Shown: positions 26,769 through 37,231 of the stretch, one piece after another
Position numbering within the stretch: position 1 is the first letter of the stretch
How the letters are laid out: every line of letters begins with the position of its first letter
Assembly: GCF_000816495.1 (NCBI RefSeq)
Contig: NZ_JXBK01000001.1
Span: 262,827-302,087, forward strand
DNA from: Acinetobacter harbinensis
GTDB lineage: Bacteria > Pseudomonadota > Gammaproteobacteria > Pseudomonadales > Moraxellaceae
DNA: 39,261 nucleotides
Direction of reading: 5' to 3'
The notes under the pieces: model-generated
The model's database searches: none
The model's input: the letters and a program-made list of their open reading frames with translations, nothing else
Told to the model about the DNA's origin: nothing
Program-made: the position numbers and the translations under genes

Positions 26769-27527
26769 ATGTTTAAAAAAATTGCTTTGTCTGCGGCTCT
26801 TCTTGCCCTATTCGGTACTGCTCATGCTTATCAAGCTGAAATCGGTGCTACAGTCGCTTACGTTGATCCAGATGATGCTGATTCTTCTACCGGTGTTGCA
26901 GTTGACGGTACTTATTATTTCAATGCCGTACAAGTTAAAAACTCACCGCTTAATGAAGCTGCATTTTTAGATCGCGCCAGCAACATCAATGCAAGCTTAA
27001 GTTATTATGATTATGACTTTGCAGAACAAACTACTTTTGGTGTAGGTATTGAATACTATATTCCAAACTCTGATTTCTACTTGAGTGGTAAAGTAGGTCA
27101 GACTGCAGTAGATACAGATTTCGGTGATTTTGATACGACTACTTATTCAGCTGAAGTAGGCTATTTACCAATGCCAGGTCTTTTAGTTGCTCTTGGTTTG
27201 GCCGGTTATGACAATGACGAAAATGATGATGTAAATCCATCTTTACGCGCAAAATATGTTACTCAAGTGGGTGCATATGACATGAACTTTGAAGCTGGCG
27301 CTACGTTTGGCGATGACAATGCTTATGCTGTGGGTGCAGACCTTTATCTAGACAAGACTTTAAGCGTAGGTCTTGGCTTTACCGGTAGCGATGCTGATGG
27401 TATTGATGATGATATCTTCACAATCCGTGCGAAAAAATTCCTCACTCAACAAGTGAGCTTAGAAGGTTCTGTAGCATTTGCAGATGAAGCCAATATCTTT
27501 GGTCTTCGTGCCGCATACCGCTTCTAA
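26769..27527 (+). CDS. Omp33-36-like porin, second of a tandem pair
   Basis: A 252-residue beta-barrel porin. The signal peptide MFKKIALSAALLALFGTAHA is followed by YQAE, the same cleavage context as its two relatives in the window. Shared blocks with the preceding gene include YIPNSDFYLSGKVG, EVGYLPMPGLLVALGLAGYDND and LRAKYVTQ, so the pair arose by tandem duplication. It ends AAYRF with terminal phenylalanine for barrel assembly. It has its own promoter and a strong terminator shared with recJ on the opposite strand. The protein is rich in aspartate and glutamate, which suggests a channel preferring cations, but this is inference. Confidence 0.85.
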   Translation: MFKKIALSAALLALFGTAHAYQAEIGATVAYVDPDDADSSTGVAVDGTYYFNAVQVKNSPLNEAAFLDRASNINASLSYYDYDFAEQTTFGVGIEYYIPNSDFYLSGKVGQTAVDTDFGDFDTTTYSAEVGYLPMPGLLVALGLAGYDNDENDDVNPSLRAKYVTQVGAYDMNFEAGATFGDDNAYAVGADLYLDKTLSVGLGFTGSDADGIDDDIFTIRAKKFLTQQVSLEGSVAFADEANIFGLRAAYRF

Positions 27528-27551
27528 TCTCTCATCAGATTTAGATCAAAA

Positions 27552-27580
27552 TAAAAAACCGCTCGCTTGAGCGGTTTTTT
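27552..27580. terminator. Bidirectional terminator between porin and recJ
   Basis: CCGCTC-GCTT-GAGCGG (27559-27574) with six A before and six T after. It sits between convergent genes. Confidence 0.88.
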
Positions 27581-29282
27581 ATTGCTCTAAATGTAAAATA
27601 CGTAGCTGCAAACTCACATTGCCATTAAATTCGTTTTTATCCAGTTCATAAACCAAATTTACCGTATCTTGCATGGGATTAAATTCAAATTTATCTCGGG
27701 CATTAAAGGCAATCGCATCGACCACTTGTGCATTTTCAAGTACTAATTTTAATTTCAAATGACTGTCTTTTAACCAACGATAATCCAGTACTTTAAATTT
27801 TCCTTCAAACACAGGTGCAGGAAAATTCTGTCCCCACGGCGTTAAATTTTGCAGTAGATCAACGGTCTGAATCTGAAAGGCATGACTGGGTAATTCACCA
27901 TCTGTCCATAAGGTGGCATGAAACAGTGATTCATCCATCGTGGCAATCAATTGCTCAAAGGCTTGTTTAAATGGCTCAAAATGTATTTTTTTCAGCGTTA
28001 ATCCTGCCGCAGCAGCATGCCCCCCAAAGTGGCTAATCAGCTGTGGGTGTTGTTCTGCAATGAGCTCGATGGCATCGCGAATATGCACGCCATCAATTGA
28101 ACGTGCCGAACCCTTCAGATGAATGCCATCTTCATCGGCTGCAAAAACAATACTTGGGCGATGAAACTGTTCTTTTAAACGTCCAGCCACAATACCAATC
28201 ACCCCTTGATGCCAATGTGGCTCAAACAGGATTAAAGCGGCCGGTAGCTGTGCTGAATCTAAAGATAAACTGGCAAGCGCGGACAATGCCTGTTGTTTCA
28301 TATCGGCTTCAACATGACGCCGCTCAATATTCAGTTGGTTTAATTGCTGTGCCAATGGATACGCGGTCTGCAAATCATCTGCCAGTAAACACTCAATCCC
28401 AATATCCATGGTTTCCATACGGCCAGCGGCATTAATACGTGGCCCAAGTACAAAACCTAAATCTTGCGCTTTAAGCTGCGCCGGATCACGCCCTGCAATA
28501 TCCAATAAAGCACTTATCCCTGCGCGGCATTGCTTGCGTTGAATGCGCTTTAGCCCTGCATCCACCAAGATACGGTTGTTATAGTCCAAACTGGCGACAT
28601 CGGCATAGGTTCCCAATGCCACCAAATCCAAATAATCGCTAATTTTGCTGCTGGATTTGCTCAATTTACTGCGATGGCTAGACAGATTGGCCAGTAAATA
28701 AAAGGCCACACCGACCCCAGCCAATGCTTTACTGGGAAACTCACAGCCCAGTTGATTGGGATTGACCACCGCTTCAGCATCAGGCGTGGCCTTGGTGGTC
28801 AGGTGATGATCGGTAATAATCACCTGCATGCCATGTGCTTGAGCCTGCTCCACTCCCGCATGACTAGAAATTCCGTTATCAACCGTGATCAATAGATCAG
28901 GCTGATAGCGGCTAAATGCTAAATCGGCAATTTTTGGGGTTAAACCATAGCCATATTTAAAACGATCTGGCACCAGATATTCAACATCCGCGCCCATATC
29001 GCGGAGCACCAGCACCATTAAAGCGGTGCTGGTGGCGCCATCGGCATCATAATCGCCGACAATGACAATTTTTTTCTGCGCATCAATGGCCTGATCCATC
29101 AGCTGAACGGCGTGGTTTAAACCTTTTAAGTTGGCAGCCAGCAAATGCTTTAATTTCAATTGCAGTTGTTGAGCATCCTCCACCCCACGGCGCGCTAAAA
29201 TTTGCGCCAAAAAGGGCGATACACCCTGAATATGTTCAGGATGAGTCAGAAAAGGACGCTGTTGAATCTGTATTTTTGGCAT
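27579..29282 (-). CDS. recJ: RecJ, single-strand-specific 5'-3' exonuclease
   Basis: Degrades single-stranded DNA 5' to 3' in recombination and mismatch repair. The 567 residues (E. coli 577) show the DHH phosphoesterase motifs: VIVGDYDADGATSTALM (about 74-90), LLITVDNGISSHAG and VIITDHHLTT. The C-terminal DHHA1 motif is SHFGGHAAAAGLTL, followed by the OB-like end. The ATG overlaps nothing but follows the pdxH stop directly (TAAATG), so the two are coupled. It is the last gene of glmM-pdxH-recJ and ends at a strong terminator. Confidence 0.95.
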   Translation of the reverse strand: MPKIQIQQRPFLTHPEHIQGVSPFLAQILARRGVEDAQQLQLKLKHLLAANLKGLNHAVQLMDQAIDAQKKIVIVGDYDADGATSTALMVLVLRDMGADVEYLVPDRFKYGYGLTPKIADLAFSRYQPDLLITVDNGISSHAGVEQAQAHGMQVIITDHHLTTKATPDAEAVVNPNQLGCEFPSKALAGVGVAFYLLANLSSHRSKLSKSSSKISDYLDLVALGTYADVASLDYNNRILVDAGLKRIQRKQCRAGISALLDIAGRDPAQLKAQDLGFVLGPRINAAGRMETMDIGIECLLADDLQTAYPLAQQLNQLNIERRHVEADMKQQALSALASLSLDSAQLPAALILFEPHWHQGVIGIVAGRLKEQFHRPSIVFAADEDGIHLKGSARSIDGVHIRDAIELIAEQHPQLISHFGGHAAAAGLTLKKIHFEPFKQAFEQLIATMDESLFHATLWTDGELPSHAFQIQTVDLLQNLTPWGQNFPAPVFEGKFKVLDYRWLKDSHLKLKLVLENAQVVDAIAFNARDKFEFNPMQDTVNLVYELDKNEFNGNVSLQLRILHLEQ

Positions 29283-29939
29283 TTACGGCATCAATCGCTG
29301 TAATGTCCAAACACCATCGATATTTTTATAGCTTAAGCGGTCATGTAAGCGATTGGGACGGCCTTGCCAAAACTCGTAATAATCGGGCTGTAAACGATAA
29401 CCGCCCCAAAATTCCGGTTTATCTAAGGCTATTTTTTCTACCACGCTGTCTTGCAAGACTTGAAAACGGGTTTGTAATTCTTCACGATTGGCGATCACAC
29501 CGCTTTGTGGCGTACTGATATGCGCAGCAATTTGACTGTCACGTGGACGTTTATGGTAATAGTCGGTCGACTCAGCCAAAGAAATTTTCACTACACGGCC
29601 ACTGACGCGAATTTGTCGCTCTAATTCCGGCCAATAAAACAATAATTCAGCATACGGATTATGGTTTAAATCCAAGCCTTTTTGACTGTCGTAGTTGGTA
29701 TAAAAGTCATAACCGGCTGCTGTGGCACCGCGCAGTAACACCGTACGCACATGCGGACGGCCTTCAGCATTGGCAGTGGCCAAAGACATGGCATACGGCT
29801 CATGTAGTTTGCTGTCCAAAGCCTGATTAAACCAATCTAGAAACTGCTCATGCGGATGTGAATGCACATGGGTCTCCATTAATTCACCCTTTTGATAGCT
29901 TAAGCGTAACTCACTTAAATCTTTAATCACATTACTCAT
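29283..29939 (-). CDS. pdxH: PdxH, pyridoxamine 5'-phosphate oxidase
   Basis: An FMN enzyme that makes pyridoxal 5'-phosphate, the active form of vitamin B6. The 218 residues match E. coli (218). Visible are RPHVRTVLLRG for FMN binding, FYTNYDSQKGLDL, the substrate segment RPRDSQIAAHISTPQS and the C-terminal signature EFWQGRPNRLHDRLSY. It starts 9 bases after glmM and abuts recJ without a gap, so all three are probably one transcript. The link among these three functions is not obvious. Confidence 0.96.
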   Translation of the reverse strand: MSNVIKDLSELRLSYQKGELMETHVHSHPHEQFLDWFNQALDSKLHEPYAMSLATANAEGRPHVRTVLLRGATAAGYDFYTNYDSQKGLDLNHNPYAELLFYWPELERQIRVSGRVVKISLAESTDYYHKRPRDSQIAAHISTPQSGVIANREELQTRFQVLQDSVVEKIALDKPEFWGGYRLQPDYYEFWQGRPNRLHDRLSYKNIDGVWTLQRLMP

Positions 29940-29948
29940 GTTATTTTC

Positions 29949-31280
29949 CTAAGCCGCATTGGCACGTACAGTATCAGCCAAATGATTGGCCAAATCGGTG
30001 ACTTCTTGCAGGTTGTCACCTTCAACCATCACACGAATCACCGGCTCAGTGCCTGATTTACGAATCAGTAAACGGCCACGCCCTTCAAGCTGCGCTTCAA
30101 CTTTGGCAAACTCACTCACCAAGGCCGGTACCGCATAGGGATCAAACATTTGCTCTAAACGTACATTCACCAGCACATTCGGCAACAAATCAAAATCTGC
30201 CACCAATTCATGCAAGGCTTTTTTCTGCTCCACCATCACAGTTAAGACTTGTAAGGCGGCAATAATGGCATCACCAGTGGTGCTTTTATCTAAAGTTAGG
30301 ATATGTCCCGATGGCTCGCCACCCAACACCCAACCTTGTTCATCTAAGGCCTGCAACACATAACGGTCACCAACATTGGCGCGAATGAACGGCACATTGG
30401 CTTTGGCTAACGCCAACTCTAATGCCATATTACTCATTACCGTACCAACAATGCCGGCCGGTTTTTGACTGGCTTGGGTGGCTAAAATATATAAAATATG
30501 ATCACCATCAATTAGTTGGCCATTTTTATCCACCAATACCACCCGATCGGCATCTCCATCGAAGGCAATGCCTAAATCCGCTTGCTGGTCAATCACGGCT
30601 TTTTGTAAGCTCTCTGGATGGGTTGAACCACAGTCTTGATTGATATTGACACCGTCTGGCTCATTATGCAGCGTGACCACTTTGGCACCTAATTCTTTAA
30701 ATACCGATGGGCCGACGCTATAAGCTGCACCATTGGCACAATCGACCACAATTTTTAAATTACTCAGATCAAAATGATACGGAAAAGTTGATTTACAAAA
30801 TTCAATGTAGCGGCCATTGGCATCATTCACGCGCACGCTTTTGCCCAAGTTTGCGGTATCGTCAATCTTGAGTTCTTTGTCAAGTTCTTGATTAATCGCA
30901 TCTTGCATCTCATTGGCTAATTTTTTGCCTTCACCAGAGAAAAACTTAATCCCATTATCATAATAAGGGTTATGTGACGCTGAAATCACAATGCCTAAAC
31001 TGGCATGCAAAGCCCGAGTTAAATGCGCAATCGCCGGTGTCGGCAAGGGGCCCAATAAATGTACATAAACGCCAGCAGCATTTAAGCCCGCTTGTAATGC
31101 TGCTTCTAAAATATAGCCGGATAATCGAGTATCTTTGCCTAAAACAACAATCGGTTTATTCTTTTTAGTCTGCTGTTTTAAAACTTTTCCGGCAGCGAAA
31201 CCGAGTTTAAGCGCAAACTCAGGTGTAATCGGAAGCTCACCAAACTTGCCACGGATACCATCTGTACCAAAATAACTCAT
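29949..31280 (-). CDS. glmM: GlmM, phosphoglucosamine mutase
   Basis: Interconverts glucosamine-6-phosphate and glucosamine-1-phosphate on the way to UDP-N-acetylglucosamine for peptidoglycan and LPS. The 443 residues match the family (E. coli 445). The catalytic serine is S102 in [16 protein letters not shown]. The metal-binding loop is FDGDADRVV, the sugar loop is GGEPSGHI, and the phosphate loop is [12 protein letters not shown]. The start reads [15 protein letters not shown] as in other GlmM proteins. It heads the glmM-pdxH-recJ set and lies 125 bases past guaB behind that gene's terminator. Confidence 0.97.
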   Translation of the reverse strand: MSYFGTDGIRGKFGELPITPEFALKLGFAAGKVLKQQTKKNKPIVVLGKDTRLSGYILEAALQAGLNAAGVYVHLLGPLPTPAIAHLTRALHASLGIVISASHNPYYDNGIKFFSGEGKKLANEMQDAINQELDKELKIDDTANLGKSVRVNDANGRYIEFCKSTFPYHFDLSNLKIVVDCANGAAYSVGPSVFKELGAKVVTLHNEPDGVNINQDCGSTHPESLQKAVIDQQADLGIAFDGDADRVVLVDKNGQLIDGDHILYILATQASQKPAGIVGTVMSNMALELALAKANVPFIRANVGDRYVLQALDEQGWVLGGEPSGHILTLDKSTTGDAIIAALQVLTVMVEQKKALHELVADFDLLPNVLVNVRLEQMFDPYAVPALVSEFAKVEAQLEGRGRLLIRKSGTEPVIRVMVEGDNLQEVTDLANHLADTVRANAA

Positions 31281-31349
31281 TTCCTGCTCACTTTTTATAC
31301 ATGTATAGTGATATTCACTATGCTATTTTACTGCAAATACTGTACACCA

Positions 31350-31384
31350 AAATCAAAAAAGCCGTCATAGGAATGACGGCTTTT
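31350..31384 (-). terminator. Terminator of guaB
   Basis: On the minus strand GCCGTCAT-TCCT-ATGACGGC (31380-31361) is followed by six T. It lies 26 bases past the guaB stop. Confidence 0.87.
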
Positions 31385-31405
31385 CAGGCGATTAATTACC
31401 AAAAA

Positions 31406-33310
<1,905 letters not shown>

Positions 33311-34108
33311 TTAACTTGGACAAGTAAAGACGCTTTCATCCATTAAATCGGTACCGCATTGTAAGGTTTCAATCCAATCCAAGAATTGATTAACTCGCTC
33401 TTTACCGATAAACGGTGTGCCATGCTGTGGCACAATCATTTCTACGTCCATGGTGCGCACCATATTGACCCATAAACGAATAATTTTATTGCAACACATA
33501 TAACGCTGATGAAAGCCTTTCATTTTTAAAATATGCGCTTCAAAATCATCAATCGGTTGCGATGCATCATCCACCATTGATGCGCCCATATCACCGGAAA
33601 ATAAAATTTTTGCAATTGGATCATAAAACTGGAAGTTACCCACCGAGTGTAGAAAATGCGCTGGCACCACAATAATACGTGATTGGCCTAAAGTGATAAC
33701 GCCGCCCTGATCTGGCAATTCAATTAAGCGCTCCAACCAACCACCTTTCATGCGGTCGCTCATAAAGGCCGAATTTAAATGCGGTAAAAAACGCGCCCAC
33801 AGTTTTGAGGCCACCACTTTGGCATCGGTATACACCAACCAACGCGGCATCGAAGTAATAATGTCTGGGTCTTGATGAGACGCCATCACATAATCCAGAT
33901 GAGTTAAACGGGTGTATTTATTCAGTTCCATGGTCAGCGGTACATAGGTCAAATCGCCGCCTGGATCGAGTACCGCAGCACGCTCATTATCCAAAATTAG
34001 GAATTGGTTGGCTTGTACGCCTTCACCTTTCACCAAACTGGTAAAGCTAATACATTTATGTATGCCATTATCAAATAACACCTGTGATGTCGTGCGATCC
34101 AACGCCAT
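33311..34108 (-). CDS. Metallo-beta-lactamase-fold diiron protein (oxygen-binding diiron domain type)
   Basis: A 265-residue soluble protein with a metallo-beta-lactamase fold. The metal motif is H78-x-D80-x-D82 in ASHQDPDI rather than HxHxDH, which is the diiron pattern of flavodiiron proteins. Later ligands are His in VVPAHFLHSVGNFQFY, Asp in LFSGDMGASM and His in VPQHGTPF. No flavodoxin domain follows, so it is a stand-alone diiron domain of the kind proposed to bind oxygen. It is monocistronic, 178 bases downstream of the GDT1-type gene on the same strand. Function in oxygen or NO handling is inferred from the fold only. Confidence 0.75.
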   Translation of the reverse strand: MALDRTTSQVLFDNGIHKCISFTSLVKGEGVQANQFLILDNERAAVLDPGGDLTYVPLTMELNKYTRLTHLDYVMASHQDPDIITSMPRWLVYTDAKVVASKLWARFLPHLNSAFMSDRMKGGWLERLIELPDQGGVITLGQSRIIVVPAHFLHSVGNFQFYDPIAKILFSGDMGASMVDDASQPIDDFEAHILKMKGFHQRYMCCNKIIRLWVNMVRTMDVEMIVPQHGTPFIGKERVNQFLDWIETLQCGTDLMDESVFTCPS

Positions 34109-34286
34109 AACCTTTTCCCCAAATATGGTTTTAAAAATGCAGTCTTAATGACGTACAACATATAGGGAATTACATAAAGTTACAACAAACATGTCGCGAG
34201 ACATCGGGATATTTATCAGACAATTGTGCGGCAATTGGCATTTAAAATCCCGACAAAAACAGGTGGATTTTATGATGACTTAGTCT

Positions 34287-34862
34287 TTACAGCACATAAT
34301 ATTGCAGCAACGCCAATAGACCAATCAGTAAAAATAAGCTTGCAGCAATTTTATGAATCAAGGCAATCGGCAGCTTGTTTGCCAACTTATCGCCGATAAA
34401 CACTGCAGGTGCATTGGCAATCATCATGCCGAGCGTAGTGCCCGCCGTGACCCAGAAAATACTGTCAAAACGTGCCGCCAGTGCCACCGTGGCAATTTGC
34501 GTTTTATCGCCAATTTCAGCCAAAAAGAACAGTACAAAAGTCGCGCCAAATACGCCGTATTTTTGCCATCGATTAATACTGTCTGTTTCATCGTCTAATT
34601 GGTCTGGAATCAGCATCCACAGCGCCATGGCAATAAAGCCCAATGCAACAATCCACAGCAAGACTTCTGGATTGAGTACTGTGGTGATCCATTGGCCAAA
34701 AACAGCCGATATACCATGATTGAGCAAGGTGGCCAATAAAATAGCCAATAGAATAGGAATGGGTTTTTGAAAGCGTGCGGCCAGCAACAGTGCCAATAAT
34801 TGGGTCTTATCGCCCATTTCAGCAAGTGCAACAATTAAGGTGGAGATGAATAACTCATACAT
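34287..34862 (-). CDS. GDT1/UPF0016 family cation (manganese) exporter
   Basis: An inner-membrane transporter of 191 residues with six helices in two inverted halves. Each half has the family signature: EMGDKTQ (about 15-21) and EIGDKTQ (about 116-122). The family includes bacterial Mn2+ exporters (MneA in Vibrio) and the eukaryotic TMEM165/GDT1. A manganese-type riboswitch in the leader fits this role well. The ATG at 34862 has only a weak ribosome site (AGAGAA), next to the right arm of a leader hairpin, consistent with RNA-level control. Mn2+ specificity is inferred from family and riboswitch. Confidence 0.88.
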   Translation of the reverse strand: MYELFISTLIVALAEMGDKTQLLALLLAARFQKPIPILLAILLATLLNHGISAVFGQWITTVLNPEVLLWIVALGFIAMALWMLIPDQLDDETDSINRWQKYGVFGATFVLFFLAEIGDKTQIATVALAARFDSIFWVTAGTTLGMMIANAPAVFIGDKLANKLPIALIHKIAASLFLLIGLLALLQYYVL

Positions 34863-34874
34863 GCGCTTGTTCTC

Positions 34875-34942
34875 TGGCTAGCAAAATTTGCCGATGATTT
34901 ATCCCTCCGCTGCTAGCCAAAAATGTGCAGAGTGATAAATCA
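34875..34942 (-). promoter_or_regulatory. Riboswitch expression platform with two exclusive hairpins
   Basis: Four segments lie in the order A (34942-34934), C (34919-34911), B (34903-34895), D (34883-34875). A pairs perfectly with B (TGATTTATC/GATAAATCA) and can extend to about 16 pairs, burying GGAGGG. C pairs perfectly with D (TGGCTAGCA/TGCTAGCCA), ending 12 bases before the ATG. The pairs interleave, so they cannot form together as simple hairpins. Confidence 0.6.
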
Positions 34943-35082
34943 AAGGTCTTGCCAACAAAAGAAGCTTTGGTTTTAAAAAAGCCTATTTGGTATTTTGCTA
35001 TGATGACCATGTTCACAAGAACAAGTATGTTGACCATCACCTTTTTACTTAGCGTAAAAAGCGGCTACTCCCCAATGAAGTG
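34934..35082 (-). promoter_or_regulatory. yybP-ykoY (manganese) riboswitch aptamer
   Basis: Reading the minus strand from a predicted start near 35082, the leader carries the conserved GGGGAGTAGC (35073-35064), then GGTCAACATAC (35034-35025), and the closing GGCAAGACC (34953-34945) that I associate with this class. It sits directly ahead of a UPF0016-family exporter, a standard target of this riboswitch. I identify it by these remembered sequence blocks and by context, without a covariance search. Confidence 0.78.
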
Positions 35083-35087
35083 GCACT

Positions 35088-35116
35088 AGTGTAATGCAGC
35101 AGCACACTTTGTTCAA
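35088..35116 (-). promoter_or_regulatory. Promoter of the riboswitch-GDT1 transcript
   Basis: TTGAAC (35116-35111), a 17-base spacer and TACACT (35093-35088) on the minus strand; the start is predicted just before the aptamer. Confidence 0.6.
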
Positions 35117-35171
35117 ATCGGTTTTCTGCAATGCACCGCATTTTAGCTCCAGCCATCATGATTTTTCCCAT

Positions 35172-35200
35172 AAAAAAACCCTGCCGCAGCAGAGTTTTTT
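35172..35200 (-). terminator. Terminator of aceE-aceF
   Basis: CTCTGC-TGCG-GCAGGG (one G-U) on the minus strand, followed by seven T, about 22 bases past the aceF stop. Confidence 0.8.
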
Positions 35201-35222
35201 CAAATGCGGTAACGCTTCACAA

Positions 35223-37229
35223 TTACAGTAAAAGCGTACGAATATCGGCCAAAAGCTGCGTCAGTTTATGGGTAAAGCGCGCTGCATCAGCACCATTAAT
35301 CACTCGATGATCATAGGACAATGACAACGGCAACATGAGGCGTGGATCGAAGCTTTCACCATTCCAAACCGGTTGCATAGTGGCCGGTGAAATACCCAAA
35401 ATCGCCACTTGTGGCCAATTCACCAATGGAGTAAATGCAGTCCCGCCAATTGATCCCAAACTGGTAATAGTAAAATTAGCCCCTTGTAAATCTTTTGGTG
35501 ATAATTTTCTATCGCGGGCTTTTTGGCTTAACTCACCCAATTCAATGGCAATTTGCTTCACTGATTTTTGATCAGGATGACGCAGCACGGGTACCGTTAA
35601 ACCATCAGCTGTTGCAACCGCAATGCCCATATGAATTTCATTTCGCAGCAAGACGGACTTTTGATCATCGGCCAAGTGACCGGAAAAATAAGGCTCTTCT
35701 TTTAACAAATGCGCCAAAGCTTTGGCAATGAACGCCAAAATGGTCAGGCTCACCCCGTCTTTTTTGAAGTTGGCTTTTAACTCACCGCGCCACGCTTCAA
35801 GATCGGTAATATCTGCCAAATCAAATTGAGTGACCTGTGGAATAAAGTTATTCAATGACAATTGCGGCACAGACACCTGCTGCAAACGCGTCATGGCTTT
35901 CTCTTGTGTTCCACCAAAGGCACTAAAATCAGGGAGCTTTGGCAAACTTGCAGCGGCAACCGCTTGTGCCACAGGTGCCACTTGCGCAGTGGTCAAGCGT
36001 GTTTTCACATAAGCAAAGACATCTTCTTTCATCACACGTTCATGCGCACCGGATGCTTGCACTTTAGCCAACACCACACCCAACTCACGGGCCAATTTTC
36101 GGACCGCGGGACCTGCATACACTTCGGCATTGGCCGCATTTTCTGCTTGGGTCAGCTTATCCGCACCCGATGCAGTGATTGGCGCCTCTGCTTTCTGAGT
36201 TAGCGCTACTGCTTTTTCGGGTACAGCTTCAGCTTTGGCGGCAATTTTTTCAGCAGCTGCAACTTTCGTCGCTTGAACACTGGCTGTTGCTTGACCTTCA
36301 ATGCTCAGCAATGCTGCGCCTTGACTGACACTTTGACCCACGCGCACATGAATGGCTTTAATCACACCGGCGATGGAGCTTGGCACTTCAACTGTGGCTT
36401 TGTCCGACTCCACCACAATAATACTTTGATCAGCTTCAACACGATCACCTACTTGGACTAAGATTTCCGCCACGGTGGCTTTATCCACGCCCAAATCAGG
36501 CACGCTAATTTCAATCACAGCGCTTGCCGCTGGAGCACTTTCTGCTTCAGCTTCAGCTTGTATTGGACGCGTTTCAGCAGGAGTCACTTTAGCTGGCTCG
36601 GCCGTAACTTCTGCTTGCGCAGTTAAACCCGCCACTTTGACTTTAATCAGCAGCACACCTTCTTTAACTGTATCGCCTTCATGCACCTCAATGCTTTCGA
36701 CTATACCGGCCACTGAACTCGGCACTTCAACCGTGGCTTTGTCGGACTCAACCACCACGATACTTTGATCAATCTCAATATGATCACCGATGCTAACCAG
36801 AATTTCACCCACCAGCGCTTTTTCTACGCCAATATCGGGTAGTTTCACCTCAACACTGGCTGAAGCACTGCTCGTGCCAGCCGGTTGTGCAGAAGCCGCC
36901 GGTTGATGAGATGCTAATTCCGGCATAATCTCTTGATCAGGCAGTGCTGTTGCTGTGTTTTCTGCAGTCTGTTGTACCGCATCAGCTGCCGTACTTGCAG
37001 CATCTTCTGCTTCTAACTCAAGCAGCACGCTCCCTTCATTGACTTCATCGCCTAAGCTCACGCTAATGCTTTTAACAATACCTGCGGCTGGACTGGGCAC
37101 TTCAACCGAAGCTTTATCCGACTCCAGCAAGACCACGCTGTCCTCTACCGCAATGCGATCGCCAACTTTTACTAAAATTTCAGCCACGGTGGCTTTATCA
37201 ACCCCGATATCAGGTGTTTTGATGTGCAT
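35223..37229 (-). CDS. aceF: AceF, pyruvate dehydrogenase E2 (dihydrolipoyl acetyltransferase)
   Basis: The core of the pyruvate dehydrogenase complex; it transfers the acetyl group from the lipoyl arm to CoA. The 668 residues contain three lipoyl domains, each with the ESDKA(S/T)VEVP motif; the lipoylated lysines are K39, K164 and K277. Alanine/proline/glutamate-rich linkers separate them. The E3-binding domain begins AGPAVRKLARELGV, and the catalytic domain ends with SYDHRVINGADAARF holding the active His. Three lipoyl domains is the E. coli-type arrangement. It starts two bases past the aceE stop, so the two are coupled, and ends at its own terminator. No lpd (E3) gene follows. Confidence 0.96.
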   Translation of the reverse strand: MHIKTPDIGVDKATVAEILVKVGDRIAVEDSVVLLESDKASVEVPSPAAGIVKSISVSLGDEVNEGSVLLELEAEDAASTAADAVQQTAENTATALPDQEIMPELASHQPAASAQPAGTSSASASVEVKLPDIGVEKALVGEILVSIGDHIEIDQSIVVVESDKATVEVPSSVAGIVESIEVHEGDTVKEGVLLIKVKVAGLTAQAEVTAEPAKVTPAETRPIQAEAEAESAPAASAVIEISVPDLGVDKATVAEILVQVGDRVEADQSIIVVESDKATVEVPSSIAGVIKAIHVRVGQSVSQGAALLSIEGQATASVQATKVAAAEKIAAKAEAVPEKAVALTQKAEAPITASGADKLTQAENAANAEVYAGPAVRKLARELGVVLAKVQASGAHERVMKEDVFAYVKTRLTTAQVAPVAQAVAAASLPKLPDFSAFGGTQEKAMTRLQQVSVPQLSLNNFIPQVTQFDLADITDLEAWRGELKANFKKDGVSLTILAFIAKALAHLLKEEPYFSGHLADDQKSVLLRNEIHMGIAVATADGLTVPVLRHPDQKSVKQIAIELGELSQKARDRKLSPKDLQGANFTITSLGSIGGTAFTPLVNWPQVAILGISPATMQPVWNGESFDPRLMLPLSLSYDHRVINGADAARFTHKLTQLLADIRTLLL

Positions 37230-37231
37230 AC

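Noticed and set aside
28097..28435. Long antisense frames over recJ, guaB, aceF and other genes.
   Set aside because: They mirror the codon structure of well-identified genes on the other strand and lack starts with ribosome sites.
34855..35040. A 61-codon minus-strand frame whose stop overlaps the start of the GDT1-type gene, like a leader peptide.
   Set aside because: It lies inside the riboswitch aptamer and platform, whose conserved blocks explain the sequence, and it has no convincing ribosome site.
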